From contig JAJTUP010000106.1 in the NCBI GenBank assembly GCA_021399435.1, positions 62,001-126,000 on the forward strand: a stretch of DNA of 64,000 bases, written 5' to 3'. Below are positions 30,044 through 42,088 of the stretch, piece by piece. This DNA is from Diaporthe sp. PMI_573 (taxonomy: Eukaryota > Ascomycota > Sordariomycetes > Diaporthales > Diaporthaceae). Made by a program: the position numbers and the translations under genes. Position 1 is the stretch's first letter; each line of letters starts with the position of its first letter. The notes beneath the pieces were generated by a model, which saw only the letters and a program-made list of their open reading frames with translations, made no database searches and had not been told where the DNA came from.

Positions 30044-31443
30044 GTGGCAGGCCAGAGTACCGCACCGAGGACGTTGCTTCCTTTGATGGTGCTGTGGGCC
30101 GTTCTAACGGCCCCAGAGTAAGTCAAGTAAGTTGACGACCCAATATGTTTCAAGTAAGTAAGTTTATAATGCCACAAACGCGGACGAGCTGGAGCAGTGA
30201 TTTGAATTTATATTTAAGAGGTCGAAAATGCTGTGATATTTAAATGCCTTCCGAAATAAGACCAAGTAACACAGCAGGCAACAAAAGCGCGTGATCGCGA
30301 CTGATTACTGGTTGCCCGGGGCCTGTGCGCCGTAGGTGCCTAGTTCAGGTTGGGTACGATACTCGCGCTGCATAACACCCAAACCCGAGGCATTTTATTT
30401 ACATCCTCGTAGATAGTCGATGCTGCTCTAAGAGTACCCATCGTGGATTTCTCAGGTATGGAGGCTGGCAGGGTATCCAAAGATTAACAGGCGGATCGAA
30501 ACGAGTGACACTCCGATATTATCGAGGGTGAGGGCGCAAAGTTGAGTGAGAAGGGCAAACGTATCACGAGCTTGTCAGTCAAAAGCATCTACTGCTCATC
30601 ATTGCTGCGGGGAAGCACAGCAGATCCGATACCGGTCCATTGGTTCTCGATGTAGTGATGGTGCACGGGGCAAGATCAGCCAGCATTTGTAGAGCATACT
30701 CACACTTTTAAATAGGTTATATTTAATTCAAATTAAATCTTAAAATCCCGAACCATTCCGATATATATTGGAGGTTGGGAATGGTGATCTCCAGTAGGGT
30801 AGGACGACGAAGAGCGCTTCCCTAGGACATTGTACTGGGATTCCGGCGCCGGCTAGATTGTGTTATTTAGTCATCTTCGCTTCCTAGGTTTTGTGTTGTT
30901 TGGGGGGGGGGGGACGGGGAGAGATGTGAGGTGCCAGGGATTTGTGATGAGCAATGAAGCAAATGTACTCCGTGTGGCAAAATGCCACAATGACAACAGA
31001 AGGGGGGTTGCAAAGTCTTATTTGATTTATTCACTTACATCCGTTTAGATCGGACATTTTGTGTTACTCAAGGGTTAATTGTGACCGAGGACTGACGCTA
31101 TCTTTTTTCCACAACCTAATGGAGCTCGCCATCCCTGGCTTTGTTGGTCGCTACTACCATCTCCGTATTACCCGGTTTGATTGACTTCACGATAGGCACC
31201 AGTCGAGGGCACTTTTACGTAAATGATTAAGATAGTACGGTGTGACGAAATTTATCTATTTATGCATAGTCAGTCCTTCACCAAATTTTCCTTTCAATTT
31301 CCTCACGGCATCCGTAGCACCTTTCACACCGGCCCACCCTTGCTGATGAGAAGCGGCGGCCGCTGTCTAGGATCCCGCATAGATCTTGTCCGCACAGGGC
31401 GAGGTAAAATGGGCTGAGTGACACATCAGATTACCGCCAGCTT
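30044..31443. other. AT-rich intergenic stretch, no gene seen
   Basis: Contains a G homopolymer of about 13 near 30901-30913. No coding signal I can support. Confidence 0.4.
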
Positions 31444-31800
31444 CTAGTTATATCCTGATCGACCGTATGTCTCCGCGTCCGTGGCTACTTTCGTTGCAGT
31501 GGATCCAGAGTAGTAACCAACCCGCCCGTCGGTCTCAGCGCCCGTGACACCATCATGCTCGGCGACCTCAACAGAGTTGTAGCCAGACCGACCGTCAGTC
31601 GTGAAATCAGTGAGGCCCGCCCGGCCGGTAACATTAATAGAGTTACGACTATCAGTGTTGGTTATAGTGGCGCGCCGCGCGGTGGTCCCCACCGAGTCAT
31701 TGCCAGAGCGGCCAGCGATGGAGGGCTCATCTCGAGCCGCTTCGCCCACGTAGCTTTCGTATCCAGAGTGGCCCGGTCCCATAGCCGCGATAGAGACGGC
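31444..31800. repeat. Degenerate ~66-bp tandem repeat, open on both strands
   Basis: Variants of a CCAGAsCGrCC core recur with about 66-bp spacing (31513, 31579, 31701, 31767). On minus this reads as imperfect 22-residue units beginning GR(S/A/V)GY or similar, rich in Gly, Thr, Ser and Asp. No ATG precedes the minus frame, so a gene is possible but not shown. Confidence 0.45.
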
Positions 31801-31999
31801 GACCGGAGCGAAAAAGGCCGGGCGAGGAAGCAGAGTGGCCACAATGGCGACAAAGATGGTGTGCTGAGGCGCTTGTTAGCCAGCAAGGACGGGATATTCG
31901 CTCTTTACTTGCCCCTTCTACTTTACACAATCTTTGCGCTAATAGGAAAATATATTTGCATGAGTGAACCATTCACTCGACGTGGTCCTGCAGAAATGC

Positions 32000-34030
32000 G
32001 CTGACCGACTAATTAGTCGCGCGAAAGCTGGGCAGAGAAAAGAGCAACCCTGCGTACAGTGACGGCAGCGAGGGTCGCACAAGGACGCGCACCGACGAAA
32101 CAAGTTCGATGAACAGGAGAAACAGCCAAAACGTGGCGTAGGCCTTCCGCGAAAAGACTGTCTCCTTGGTTGAGGCGATTTCCAGGCGGAGGACGACGCA
32201 AGTTCAAGATTCCCAAGTTCGCGTAAAGTGTCAGCAAATTCGCATGCCAGATCACGGCGGTCTTCGTCGAAATGAAGGCCTCGAGGCTCCTCAATCATAT
32301 CATGAGCGAGTCTGAGATGGTTGTATGACTCTGAAAACCTGCCCTGGTAACGCATGATTCTGCCGAGAACCGTCCTCTTGCGAAAATCCACAGCTTGCTC
32401 CATAAGCGAAGATTCGTTATCGAAGGGACGCAATCTCTGCAAATGTTCCTCAGCTTGAGATAGATCTTTAACCTGGATGAGATTGAGAGCCCGCTGGATT
32501 GTCAGATGCGCAATAGCCGAATTTGTCCTCTGATCTTGCTCTCGCATCTTGTCTTTATTGGAGACAATATCGAGAACTGGACAGTGGCGTCTTGCTTGCC
32601 GTCCAGTCGGAGAATCAGGGATTGTACTGATGCAAGACAACAAGATAAATACCATCTTTGTATACCACGTGCGGCGACTTCTGCCTGATACCCTGCGAAA
32701 CGTTTCCATGACATGGTTGGAAATCGGGCTGATTCAAGCAAAGTAAGCGCAACGTCGGCCCTGGTATTAGAGCCCAACCTTTCAAAGCAGTCCTTGTAAG
32801 ATGATACAGTGTAGCGGAGGTGCGGCAGTATCGTCGATACATTTATGTTACTATGTCCTTTGTTAGCAAAATCAGTTGCTTTTAAGCCAAAAGCTAAACA
32901 CAAACCTGGATTCAATGTATTTCCATGGAATAGCTCTGTACGCTGTGATAAACGCCTGGCATTTCCAGAAGACTGTTTCCTCCGCGGAAAGATTCCGCCG
33001 GATACCGCTTGCGGCCTCCTTGTCTAACATGTAAGCTTGGCCGGACTTGTTCAAGATGCTCCTCGAAAGCATGTCGAGGGCACGGCCAAGTGAGTCATCA
33101 TCAGAGAGGAGACGACTAAGGTCTGGTGAAAGGCCTGCAATGTTTGCATCTACCTCTTCAGTGTTGCCATGAACCGTCCAGCCTTTACGACGCGAACCTC
33201 CGTGGCGGAGGAAGTCTTGGGTTAGGTTGTGGTCTGGCGATAGGAATGAAAGTAGCAGTGCTAGGGCGTCTTTAGCTGAAGCGGTTGTCGAGTTAAGGCC
33301 GCCAGTCTCAGAGGTGGTGCGCACGCTTTCAGGCTCGGAGGCTGTTCTAGCCTGTGTATTGTAGTATCTTGATAAACAACCACCAGCCATGTCGAGGGGT
33401 TTTGGCTGGGGTCTGAAAATCGAAGTTTCGTCGCAAAACGAATGCGTAACTGCATACAATTAGCCGGTTTGTATATAACTGGCTGGAACCAAAAAGTAAG
33501 GCCCGCCGCATACAAAGTATTGATGCAAGTAAACGGTTAACGGGTATGGTGAGCTGCTCAACCTGTGCCCAGAAGGTTTTGTTTTGGGAAAGTATTCCGG
33601 AGGCCAGTTGAACGTCGACCGTGGAAGCTCTCTCCCAGCTAGGACAGGTGAGTGTTGTGGCTGGATTCGCTGTGTTGCCGAACAAACTTACACCGATAAG
33701 GAGTCCAACACGCAGAAGAGCCCTGTGACCAGGTCCTGGGATACGCCCGCAGAAGACGCAAAGCAGTCGAGGATTGTCGCCCACTTGTGACCAATGTGAA
33801 TATAGTGAGTAATTCTGTTCTTCGCATGTTGGAATTTTTGCCTGATCGGGTCCAGTGATGTGGATTTTCTGTGCAGCTGAGCCAGTGCACAACACAGAAT
33901 TCGCTGTATGCGGGATTGGTAGTCGATGTTGACTTGGATGTCCTCTATAGCGCGAAAGAGCTTCGCAGCTGATGTGGCTGCATCAGAGCATGCAGAGAAT
34001 TTGTCTCTGGCTGCGGTAAGTGTGTTTGAC
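32000..34030 (-). pseudogene. STAND-type receptor with TPR-like C-terminus, decayed
   Basis: From 34.0 kb leftwards: a helical N-terminal part (FSACSDAATSAAKLFRAIED ... WATILDCFASSAGVSQDLVT); a possible intron near 33630-33690 (GTAAGT...CCTAG); then a part like the winged-helix end of NB-ARC proteins (ALALLLSFLSPDHN ... DKEAASGIRRNL); and superhelical repeat sequence (LSQAEEHLQRLRPFDNES, ARFPTMSWKRF). Splice-like GT-AG pairs can join some pieces, but the P-loop NTPase core is absent and frames change repeatedly near 32700 and 32190. Fungal STAND proteins of this layout act in non-self recognition. Divergent from the NACHT-ankyrin gene 580 bp away. Confidence 0.5.
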
Positions 34031-34613
34031 AGTCAGCCCCCCAAACGTCTCAGCCTTTCAAGGCCTGGAGCAGATTGTATATCGCTTTGGTACGAGCATG
34101 CAGGAATTTTCGATTGTACGGGAATGGCTGTCCAGCACCGAGCTAGGAAAGTTATACTCAGACAGTTCAAGCACAGAGAAATCCTAGTTATGCATTCGGA
34201 GACTTCATCAGTCGCCATTGGCGGGGCGTCAACCTTGGACCCCCGCTTTCTTGACTGGGTAGATGTGTCTGCCTAGTCCGCCGTGTCTGCCTCGCCAGAC
34301 CCTGCATTTGCATGAGACATGAGGTCTGCCTGTAAAAATAGCCTATTCGGCCAGCCCTTCGGTCAGCCCTCGGCCAGACAAAGTAGACAAAAGATTCTGC
34401 AGTGGCACACCCACTGTAGAGCCTTTGACGAATATTTAAGTCAAGAGGATTCCCATCAGAATAGTCAGAATAGTCTGAATACACTAAGCATCTATGATTT
34501 CTTACACTGCCTGATGCGCAACAGCTCAACTTCCATCATCCATGCCAACATCATCGCTGAGATCGCTCAAGACAAATCGTTTCACGTATTCTTGATTTGG
34601 AGTGCCGTATGAT
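34031..34613. other. Shared upstream region of two divergent STAND genes
   Basis: No gene recognised. Any bidirectional promoter of the two receptors would be here. Confidence 0.35.
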
Positions 34614-37600
34614 ATGGCTGATCCTTTCTCCATTATTGGCCTTATCGGCGTCACAACTCAGATCATCCAGATCGGCACTCAGCTTGGATCAGACTGGAAA
34701 GAGGCACCGGCAGATGCCAAACGCTTCATGACCGAGCTTCGGAGTCTGAAGACAGCCTTATCTGAAACACACGCAAATATTCTTCTCAATAAGGATCTCC
34801 AGGATGCCTTCCAGGGCCGACATTCTACCTTGCTCGCCGAACTGGGGCCTTCCGCACAGAATACAACTACGCAGGTCCTGGTCTCGGAATGTAAGACAGA
34901 ACTAGACAATCTGCTGGAGAAACTCGGGAAGCGCGACCGGGGACATCGGCTCGGGTGGGAGCGAGTCAAGGGAGCCTTTGTTGCAAAGACCACTAGAGAC
35001 GCCATCGAAAACCTTCAGCGACAATGCCAGGTCTTGAACAACATGGTGTCGATGGACGCACTCACTCTTAACGCAAGAATTTACAGGGAGGTTAAAGAGT
35101 CCAGGATCGAGCAAGAGAGGGCCAAGGACGACCAGAGACATCGAGAAATTCTCGACTGGCTCACCCCGGTGGACTATGCTCCGCAGCAGAGCGACTTCAT
35201 CCACAGGCGGCAACCGGGAACTGGCCAATGGGTTCTGGACTCTGCAGAATTCCAGGCATGGGTGGAGGCAAACACGCAAACGCTCTTCTGCCCAGGCATT
35301 CCTGGAGCTGGCAAAACAATCCTCACATCGATCGTGGTGGACGAGCTCACGACTCGCTTCGGACATGACAACAGCATCGGTATCGCATACATCTATTGCA
35401 ATTTCCGCCGACGGAACAAACAGAATGCTGTCGACCTGCTTGCAAGTGTGCTGAAGCAGCTGAGCCGAAGGGCATCCTCCCTCCCGGACCATGTCCAAGC
35501 TATGTATGACAAGCACAAGGATAAGCAGGCCCGGCCTTCGCTAGCGGAAATCGAGAGAACTCTCCAGTTGGTGGCAGCCATGTATACGAAAGTGTATGTT
35601 GTTGTCGACGCCCTAGATGAGTGCCAAACCTCAGACGGATGCCGAACAAAATTCCTAGAAGAGATCTTCAACCTTCAAGCCCAGTCGGGAGTAAACCTCT
35701 TTGCGACTTCTAGGTCTCTCCCGGAGATCGTTCAAGGCTTCGGCCAACGCCCGCATTTGTCTCTGGAAATCCGCGCAAGCGAAGAAGACATTGAACGATA
35801 TCTGGATGGACACATGAAATATCTGTCGGGTTTCAACGAGTGGGACCAGCAGCTGCGAGAGGATATCAAGAAGGCAATACTGGATGCCGTCGACGGAATG
35901 TGTGTTTTTCCAGAACTATCTGGAGACTGGCCGCTTTACTAACTTATTTATAGGTTCCTCTTAGCACAGATCTACTGCAATTCACTAGATGACAAGACTA
36001 CCCCAAGAGCTGCCAGGAGGGTATTGAAGCAGTTACAGAAGCAGAGCCCAGGGTCAAGCGAAGACCAAAAGCGCGCAATCTTAGACCAGGCGTACAGCGA
36101 TGCAATGGATAGGATTCATGAGCAGAAGCAAGGCTTTAGGCAACTTGCTGACAACGGTTCTGTCATGGATCACCTGCGCTAATAGACCTCTGACTACCTA
36201 GAGCAGATCAAAAGGATCGTCTCGGTATGCGCTGGATTGGTCACAGTCGACGAAGAAGCTGCATCATCCGGTTAGTCCACTACACGACGCAAGATTACTT
36301 CGAGCAGACGCAGAAGCAATGGTTTCCGAATGCGCACGCGGAGATGATGACAATCTGCGTTACCTACCTCTCCTTTAATATCTTCGAGAGCGGGTTCTGT
36401 CGAACAGACCAGGAATTCGAGGAACGGCTACGGTCAAATCCTCTCTACAGCTACGCTGCCCACAACTGGGGATGCCATTACCGCCAAGCTTCGACTCTAT
36501 GCCCTGAAGTTATAAATTTTCTAGGGTGCGAGGTGAAGGTGGAGGCGGCGAGCCAGGCACTGATGGTTAGTAAGCGTTACCCCTTGGATGAAGGCTACAG
36601 CCAAAAATTTCCGAAGCAAATGAAAGGGGTTCACTTGGCGGCATACTTCGGGGCCGAGGAAGCGGTCAAGGATCTCCTCCGGAGAGAAGTCGACCCTAAC
36701 GCAAAGAGCGCATATAACCGAACACCGCTGTCATGGGCCGCAGAGAATGGGCATGCGGCTGTCGTTAAGCTGCTTGGGGAGAAAGGTGCTGATCTGGATG
36801 CAAAAGATAAACATGGCCGGACACCGCTGTCAGAGGCTGTAGAAAAGCAGCGTGAAGCCATTGTCACGCTGCTGCTCAATAAGGGTCCTTATCCGGAGGT
36901 AAGCCGGACGCCACTGTCGAGGGCTGCAGAGAAGGGGCATGTGGCCACCGTCCAGCTGCTGCTCGAGAATGGCGCTGATCTGGAGGCTAAAAACAATGAC
37001 TACGAGCGAACGCCGCTTCTGTGGGCTGTAGAGATCGGCCATGATGCCACCGTCAAGCTACTGCTCGATAAGCTGGTGGACGGGGAGGGCGTTAATCCGA
37101 AAACAAGAGACGATTATTACCGGACGCCGCTATCGTTGGCTGCAGAGAACGGGCATGAGGCTGTCGTTAAGCTGCTGCTCGAGAGAGGCGCTAATGTGGA
37201 GGCAAAATTTGGGTATGGCGGGACGCCGCTGTCATATGCTGCACGAAATGGGCACGAGTCTGTCGTTAAGCTATTGCTAGATGAGCGCGCTGATCTGGAG
37301 GCAAAAGATGATTATGGCGGCACGCCGCTGTCGGACGCTGTAGAGAACAGGCACGCGGCGGTCGTTAAATTGCTGCTCGAGAGAGGCGCTGATATGGAGG
37401 CAAAATTTGAGTTTGGCGGGACTCTACTGTCATACGCGGCACGATACAGGGATAAGGCTATTGTTAAGTTGCTGGTTGAGAACGGCGCTAATCTGGAAGT
37501 AAAAGATGATTATGGTGGGACGCCGATGTCATGGGCCTTAGAAAATGGGTATGAAGCCACCAGTAGGCTACTGCAGGAAAAGGGCGCTTCTCTAGAGCCA

Positions 37601-38749
37601 GGAGGCAATGAAATGTCGCTGTCTAGCGCGGCGGACAAGGGGAGGGTAGCCATCATCAGGCGGGTGTACGGGTTGGGCATCGATCCGGAGGAAAAATATG
37701 ATGGTGGGACGCCGCTGTCAGGTGCAGCAGACAAGGAGCTCGTGGCCGTCGTCAAGAGATTGCATGGGCTGATCCGCAAGCCGTCACTATTAGAGGCTGC
37801 GGCGGGTGGGGACGCGGTTCTTGTCGAGCAACTGCTTGAGAGAGGGGCTGAGATCGAGGAAAAGGATGAGGGTGGCTGGACGGCTCTGTCCTTTGCTGCG
37901 TTGTCCGGGCGTGAGGCTGTCGTCAAGTTGCTACTCAAGAGCGGCGCCGAGATCGAGGCGAAGACTGAGCGTGGCCAGACACCGTTGATAATTGCCGCTA
38001 CGGACGGACGCGAGGCTCTCGTCAAGTTGCTGCTCAAGGGCGGCGCCGAGATCGAGGCGAAGAGTAAGAGTGGCGAGACGCCGCTGATATATGTTGTTGG
38101 TAATGGATATAAAGCCATCGTCGAGTTGCTGCTCGAGAGAGGCGCCAAGATCGAGGCGAGGAATGAGATTGGCTGGATGCTGCTTGAGAGCGGCGCTGAG
38201 ATTGAGGCGAAGACTAAGACTGGCTGGACGCCGCTGTCATACGCCGCTGCAAACGGACGCGGCGCTGTTGTTAAGCTGCTGCTCAAGACAGGTGCCGACA
38301 CTGAGGCGAAGGATGAGGAAGGCCGAGCGCCGCTAACTTATGCTACATGGAACAGGCATGCGGCCGCTATCAAGTTGCTACTTGAGAGTGGCGCCTCGAT
38401 CGAAACAAAGGATAAAAATGGCGGGACGCCGCTGGCTTGTGCTGCTGCGCACGGGCATGAAGATATAGTTGAGTTGCTGCTTGAGGGAGGCGCTAATATA
38501 GAGACGAAGACTGACCAAGGCTATACGCCGTTAATGATAGCTGCTGCAATCAGGCGTGTAGCCGTCGTCAGGTTGCTGGTCGAGAAAGGCGCCGACGTTG
38601 AGGCGAAGGATGATGATGGCTGGACAGCGCTGTCTCATGCTTCCAGGAGAGGGGATGAGGCTGTCGTTATGCTGCTTAAAGTTCACTTGACGTCCTTGTG
38701 GCATTTGGGTCTGATCCACGAAAGGAATGAAAGCAGGCTTGACGGCTAG
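34614..38749 (+). pseudogene. HeLo-like / NACHT / ankyrin-repeat NLR, inactivated
   Basis: Starts at the ATG at 34614 (MADPFSIIGLIGVTTQIIQI), an N-terminus typical of fungal HeLo-like/SesA-type STAND domains. Walker A GIPGAGKT is near residue 230 and Walker B VYVVVDALDEC near 335. A 54-nt intron (GTGTGT ... TACTAAC ... TATAG, about 35900-35953) restores the frame to [11 protein letters not shown]. Then come an extra base near 36150, stops at about 36180 and 36206, loss of about 20 residues, and a further shift near 36260. After these the frame resumes with [16 protein letters not shown] and is open to 38749 through about 22 ankyrin repeats (36626-38700). Intact members sense ligands through the repeats and trigger heterokaryon-incompatibility-type cell death. 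All disabling changes lie within about 150 bp. Confidence 0.8.
36626..38700 (+). repeat. Ankyrin-repeat array (~22 units of ~33 codons)
   Basis: Units of the type [20 protein letters not shown] then a charged linker. Several neighbours are very alike, pointing to recent unit duplication. One unit near 38170-38215 is shortened to about half ([13 protein letters not shown]) by an in-frame deletion. Confidence 0.9.
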
Positions 38750-40061
38750 CAGAATAGAAATAATTGTAATGATCGCCAACACAAAAGTTGCGAAACATAC
38801 GATAATATAGATTATGCGCTTAAAGCAGAGTCTGGCAGTTTCATACCATAGCGGGAGGAAGAGGGCCAGAAGGCTGTCGACAGAGTGGACGACAATAGGG
38901 AAGGTGGCACACAGGCGCACGCACGACCTGTACGACCTGCACGTCCTGCCCATTTTCCAACAACTACTTCCTCTCACTGGATCATTTCACCATGAAGTGA
39001 AAATCTAGAAGACAGTCTTCGAGAACACTGAAGCCAATCAAGCCTTAGATGCTTGCGGAAAAGTGCCATCCTCGACCTGGAAGTACTTAGGTATGAGACT
39101 TCCTTTCTATGTCACTCTGAGAAAACAGGCTGGTTGATCACCTAGGCACTTCATCCCCCGCATGGCACGGGAGAAAGCACGCACTGCCTGTTACACAAAT
39201 TGCAGGTCTGCAGGTCTTCAGGGCCAAAGGCTGCGCCGTTAAGCGATCATGCATTGAACTTTTGGCTGATTGGCTCAACGAGTGGGGTGAGGTCTGTGTG
39301 CGAGTATGAAAGAAGATCACTAGAAATCTAAACAGAGAAGAAAGCTTAGGAACGCCAGATCGTTTGTTCATCCGGCTCACAGTGAATACACTGTGAAAGA
39401 CCCCGGTCGCAAGGGCGCTCTCTGAAGCAAGTCGAGAGTGATCCTCCTCTCGCAACGAAGTGCTGATAAAAAAGTAGATCAATCAAGAGTTCCAGCCTAT
39501 TGCCAACTCATAGGGGAAACTATTACTTATCATAGATGTCGCCTCCTTTCATATTACCAACAGCATTAAGAAAAAACTGAAGAAACTAGGCATTTTGACT
39601 GCTTTAATTCCATCCGGCTTAGTCACTGCATTTTCCCCTAGCAAAATGAAAGCTTGATGGCATCTCAAAAAAAAAAAAAAAAAGAGTAGGTACGGATGGG
39701 TCACAGACTGAATAACTTGATCTCAAAAGCCGAAAGTTGCAGGCTGAGTTGAAGGAGATGCTTGGAAATATTGCCGATATTAATCTGGATGTGACTAGTG
39801 CTTCAGTGAGTTGTGACAACCTTTATCCGTCACCAAGCTACTTCGATAATGTTGATCTGATGTGTGTCATGTCACGCTAACGGAACACAATACAGAGAAA
39901 ATCTAGGGTGGACAGAAGACGAAGCATGCTTGGTTCATAGCCATGATTCCTTGTTTCCAGGCCGTTTTTCATATCCGCCCGCAAGTTTTTCAATTGAGAT
40001 AAAAGTTCTCGATGATCATAATTGTTGGTGGCCTTGGCTATAGCCAGTAGAAGCTGCAACC
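38750..40061. other. No supported gene
   Basis: A minus frame at 38531-38977 contains one hydrophobic helix (IIYIIVCFATFVLAIITII) but overlaps the end of the ankyrin frame and is not otherwise supported. A run of 17 A lies near 39667-39683. Confidence 0.35.
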
Positions 40062-40390
40062 ATGGCGCCACAACTTGATCCTGCAAAACGTATTCTTGTT
40101 CAATCTCTGCTAACACAAGAAATCGATTCCCAGGTAATAGCCTTGGGGGCCTCGTGCAGCGTGCGCACCGTCGAAAGGATCAAACTAGAAAGTCGACAGT
40201 CCGAAATGCCTGCAGCTAGCGCCGGCCGCCGTAGTTGTATGACTTTAGCCATGCAGAAAGCGCTCCGCGATGCACTGATCAAACAATCGTACATGTATCG
40301 ATGCGAGATGGCATATTCCTCTACTGTCACTTCAGGACGAGGATGTTAGAGCGATCGATCAGTCGGACTCTGCGATTAATCCAGATCCCA
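40062..40390 (+). pseudogene. Tc1/mariner transposase N-terminus, frameshifted
   Basis: The ATG at 40062 gives MAPQLDPAKRILVQSLLTQE then CSVRTVERIKL and ALRDALIKQSYMYRCEMA, the paired helix-turn-helix start of fungal Tc1/mariner transposases. The frame shifts near 40315; the next frame continues with FLYCHFRTRMLERSISRTLR, matching the expected next segment. The catalytic core is missing. Confidence 0.65.
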
Positions 40391-41880
40391 GCCTCGGGCC
40401 ATAATAATTTGAACAAAACGTTACCAGCGACTCCTGAGCCGTCCTATAGTGGAAATCAAAATCTGCATAAATAAGGGGATAATGCCGCGTTGATGTTTCT
40501 TTGTATGCCCGGATAAAGCTCCTAGAGGTTAATATCATCAGCTGCTTCGCCGACTCAGGGTGGGGCTGGGGCTGGTGACATAAAGGCCATGTGCTTGCTC
40601 ATAATTACCAACAACCGCCGTTGCGAGCACAACATAGGGAAGGAGGGATAGAGCGGGGCCGGGGAGGGGCGAGGGGGGAGGGGGTTAGTGTTTATAGGGG
40701 GGGTGTACAATTGGCTCAATCAATGCACCACACGTCTCCTATACTCCTGCCCTTGGACTGCGCCAGTCCCCCCGAGCAAGAAAAATAGAGGTAGTGAGGC
40801 TTGTACGATTGGATCTAATGCGTCTAACCTCTCCTAACATAGTGCTGGAGAATAAATCGTAGGTGGGTGAAAATCTCTACTAATATAACGCCCTTTCCGA
40901 CCCCCCGGCCCAGGTTCATTTGTTGCCCTCGAGACGCGTGTTACTTGGCTCCTCTACCAATAATGCCCTGCTTACCAAGTATATAAGTGCGCATCCCCAC
41001 CACAACCGGCGAACAGAAAGTTGTATCTCCAGTCCTCCTACTACCCCTTCCTCTTGCACTGCACTGTGTGACTACCTTTCAGATACAGACACACAACACT
41101 TGGCCGAAACAAGATGCCTCCTAGAAAAAGAAAGGCCCCGCCGGTGACACAACTCCCATCTAAAACCTTTCAATCATGGTAGTGATGGATCTGAGCCAAA
41201 GGTCCAGCGTACGCGCTGTAGTAGACCCCTCTTTGTCTGTTTCTAACGAGCGATACGAAGACATAGCATTGCCAGTGTGACGGCAGCCACGGTCAAGCAA
41301 GCCCTGGCCGTCACAAGGCCCTAACCCTAAGCCCCACAGTCGCGTCAAGACTTTTACGCAGTCCAGGGATCGCATGAGCTTCGCTCTCCCTTTTTCCTTC
41401 TTTCTCTTTAGCTTAGAATATTCGTTGATAGCGCCAATAGACCCAGCTCCCATGCTGCATCTCGCGCTGGCCGTGACAGAGGGATACTGTCTAGTAGGAC
41501 ACGTAATCTATCCTGCCGGCTGTTGCGGGCTCTCAGTGTTTGTATTTGAGATCGGAGATTCGCACGCCTCAGAACGTATTCACGCCCGAATCTGACTAAT
41601 CACGTTAGCCTATGTGCCTAAATAAGTTCCCACGAGAGCCTAGACATACAGTACAGTACATACACGAATTTGTATTGAAATTTGTAGCGGAGGGGCACAA
41701 TGTCTGTAAATATGAGCAGGCTCAAGATTATCACCCTGCTCCTCCGAGCCCGTGTGCGATATACCGACCGTTCATGGGGAGCCTGGAGCACCTAAGAGCA
41801 ACATATGGGCGATACTGACTCAGGCAGCTATGTTTCCGCCCTTTAATTGGCGCCCGTCTAACGACTTCAAGAGCCCTCCC
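40391..41880. other. No gene; G-rich tract
   Basis: A strongly G-rich stretch with several runs of three or more G (about 40650-40690) could form G-quadruplexes. A short frame MPPRKRKAPPVTQLPS starts at 41112 behind a promoter-like CT-rich leader but stops soon after. Two telomere-like CCCTAA units sit at 41319-41330. Confidence 0.35.
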
Positions 41881-41900
41881 CAGGGTAGGGAATCAATCCA
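41881..41900. repeat. hAT inverted repeat, left
   Basis: CAGGGTAGGGAATCAATCCA. Confidence 0.85.
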
Positions 41901-42088
41901 TCCACGTCAATATCCGACTTTGTGGATTGAATTGACGGCTTACTCAGCAGGGTGCTCGTGGATTGATGTCCACGAGGCTATCTGTGGATTGATGTCCATA
42001 ATATTGAACCCGTGGAAGACCCCTGTCACATTAACTCGGATTTCCTAATCGGGCAATTCGGGATCCTATCGCCGAAATTTCGATTGCC

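Noticed and set aside
36626..38749. Separate ankyrin-only gene starting at the ATG at 36227
   Set aside because: The sequence before the repeats ([13 protein letters not shown]) is the usual NACHT-to-ankyrin linker, so it is the rear half of the upstream NLR.
38531..38977. Minus-strand single-helix membrane protein
   Set aside because: It overlaps the end of the ankyrin-repeat frame and has no other support.
40650..40690. G-quadruplex regulatory element
   Set aside because: G runs are present, but no gene or conserved context links them to a function.
41319..41330. Telomere-like CCCTAACCCTAA
   Set aside because: Only two units, inside ordinary sequence; too short to claim an interstitial telomere.
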